Assembly (NCBI GenBank): GCA_018725275.1
Contig: QLUC01000105.1
Location: forward strand, 1 to 5,315
Direction: 5' to 3'
Length of the DNA: 5,315 nt
Source of the DNA: Bacillota bacterium
GTDB taxonomy: Bacteria > Bacillota > UBA994
Shown: positions 4,787 through 5,315 of the stretch, one piece after another
Numbering within the stretch: position 1 is the first letter of the stretch
Layout of the letters: every line of letters starts with the position of its first letter
Program-made: the position numbers and the translations under genes
The notes under the pieces: model-generated
Seen by the model: only the letters and a program-made list of their open reading frames with translations
What the model was told of the DNA's origin: nothing
Database searches by the model: none

Positions 4787-5315
4787 TTACCCCTTTATTG
4801 GGAGGCCTTTGCGGGACAGGCTGATGCGTTGGCGTTTTTTATCTATGCCCATAACGCGAACTTCTATTACTTCCCCAACGACTACCGCATGGGAAGGGTG
4901 TTTGACAAAGGTCTCGCTAATTTCCGATATATGCACCAAGCCGTCCTGTTTTACGCCGATGTCAACAAAGGCGCCGAAGTCGACCACATTGCGCACCACG
5001 CCGCGCAGCACCATGCCCTGCGCCGAAGTCGACCACATTGCGCACCACGCCGCGCAGCACCATGCCCTCGGTTAGGTCCTCCATCCGGAGGACGTCGCTA
5101 CGAAATACAGGACCCTCGACATCCTCCCTAGGGTCACGCCCAGGTTTTTGCAGAGCGAGGTAGATGTCGCGCAGGGTGGGTAGCCCCGCCCCTAAAGTTT
5201 CTGCGGCCTGACGAAGTTTGGCGGCGTCGATATTCACCCCTCCCTGCGTCAGTTCATTGATAGAAAGCTCAAGGTGCCCCAAGAAACGGTGGGTCAAGGT
5301 GTAAGATTCAGGATG
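4787..5315 (-). pseudogene. tex: Tex, RNA-binding S1-domain protein; 3' part, frameshifted by a 49-bp duplication
   Basis: Tex (YhgF family) is a cytoplasmic nucleic-acid-binding protein of about 700-780 residues linked to transcription; only its C-terminal part is here and the gene continues beyond 5315. The visible frame opens with HPESY, a motif typical of Tex ahead of its helix-hairpin-helix region, then runs through a region with LRDIYLALQKPGRDPRED to EGMVLRGVVRNVVDFGA, the start of an S1 domain. There a perfect 49-bp tandem repeat shifts the frame, adding about 18 unrelated residues and a stop at 4962. The rest of the S1 domain (FVDIGVKQDGLVHISEIS to KRQRISLSRKG, stop at 4787) is intact in the other frame. 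Removing one copy joins the two perfectly. The TTG at 5297 is not a real start because the frame stays open to the window edge. This may be a true mutation or an assembly error. Confidence 0.9.
4971..5068. repeat. Perfect 49-bp tandem duplication within tex
   Basis: Positions 4971-5019 and 5020-5068 are identical over all 49 bases, with no spacer. The unit begins GCGCCGAAGTCG and ends CACCATGCCCT on the plus strand. The flanking bases differ, so the repeat cannot be extended. Because 49 is not a multiple of three, it moves tex out of frame. The lack of any divergence between copies points to a very recent event or to an artefact. Confidence 0.97.

Noticed and set aside
4740..4788. Inverted repeat GGGGCG / CGCCCC flanking about 29 nt, followed on the plus strand by TTTTGTTT, as a terminator between tex and the sigma gene.
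   Set aside because: The loop is very long and the T tract is on the plus strand, where no nearby gene needs it. On the minus strand the T run falls inside the loop, so it does not form a standard tex terminator.
4787..5038. A separate 83-residue S1-domain protein starting at an ATG at 5038.
   Set aside because: That ATG is created by reading the duplicated segment in a shifted frame and has no ribosome binding site of its own. The segment is the displaced 3' end of tex.

Overview
The window reads as chromosomal housekeeping DNA from a low-to-moderate-GC member of the Bacillota, probably a clostridial lineage. The best evidence is a T-box riboswitch in front of serS, strong AGGAGG-type ribosome binding sites, sigma-A-like promoters, and tRNA genes that encode their own CCA ends. 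I cannot name the genus. There are no phage, insertion sequence, CRISPR or defence genes. I did not find an unknown system; what is unusual is mostly regulatory architecture plus one broken gene.

Positions 1-2760, minus strand, form a translation module. Reading in the direction of transcription: a serS promoter (near 2721-2749), a serine T-box leader, serS, tRNA-Ser(UGA) with its own promoter overlapping the serS stop codon, a second promoter (1010-1038), then tRNA-Ser(GCU), tRNA-Arg(ACG), tRNA-Arg(CCU), tadA, tRNA-Ser(CGA) and tRNA-Ser(GGA). All four serine anticodons needed to read the six serine codons are present beside the enzyme that charges them. TadA converts A34 to inosine in tRNA-Arg(ACG) and appears to share a transcript with that substrate.

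Positions 2886-4079, plus strand, encode a class I (I-beta) aspartate aminotransferase. It converges with, and overlaps by 15 bp, a minus-strand ECF-type sigma factor gene (4065-4646). The only convincing intrinsic terminator for the aminotransferase transcript lies inside the sigma factor coding sequence (4316-4345), so its mRNA should carry about 260 nt antisense to the sigma gene. No anti-sigma gene is visible next to the sigma factor.

Positions 4787-5315, minus strand, hold the 3' part of tex (RNA-binding S1-domain protein); its 5' part lies beyond the window. A perfect 49-bp tandem duplication (4971-5068) shifts the frame at the start of the S1 domain, so the gene as written is broken. 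Removing one copy restores a normal Tex C-terminus.
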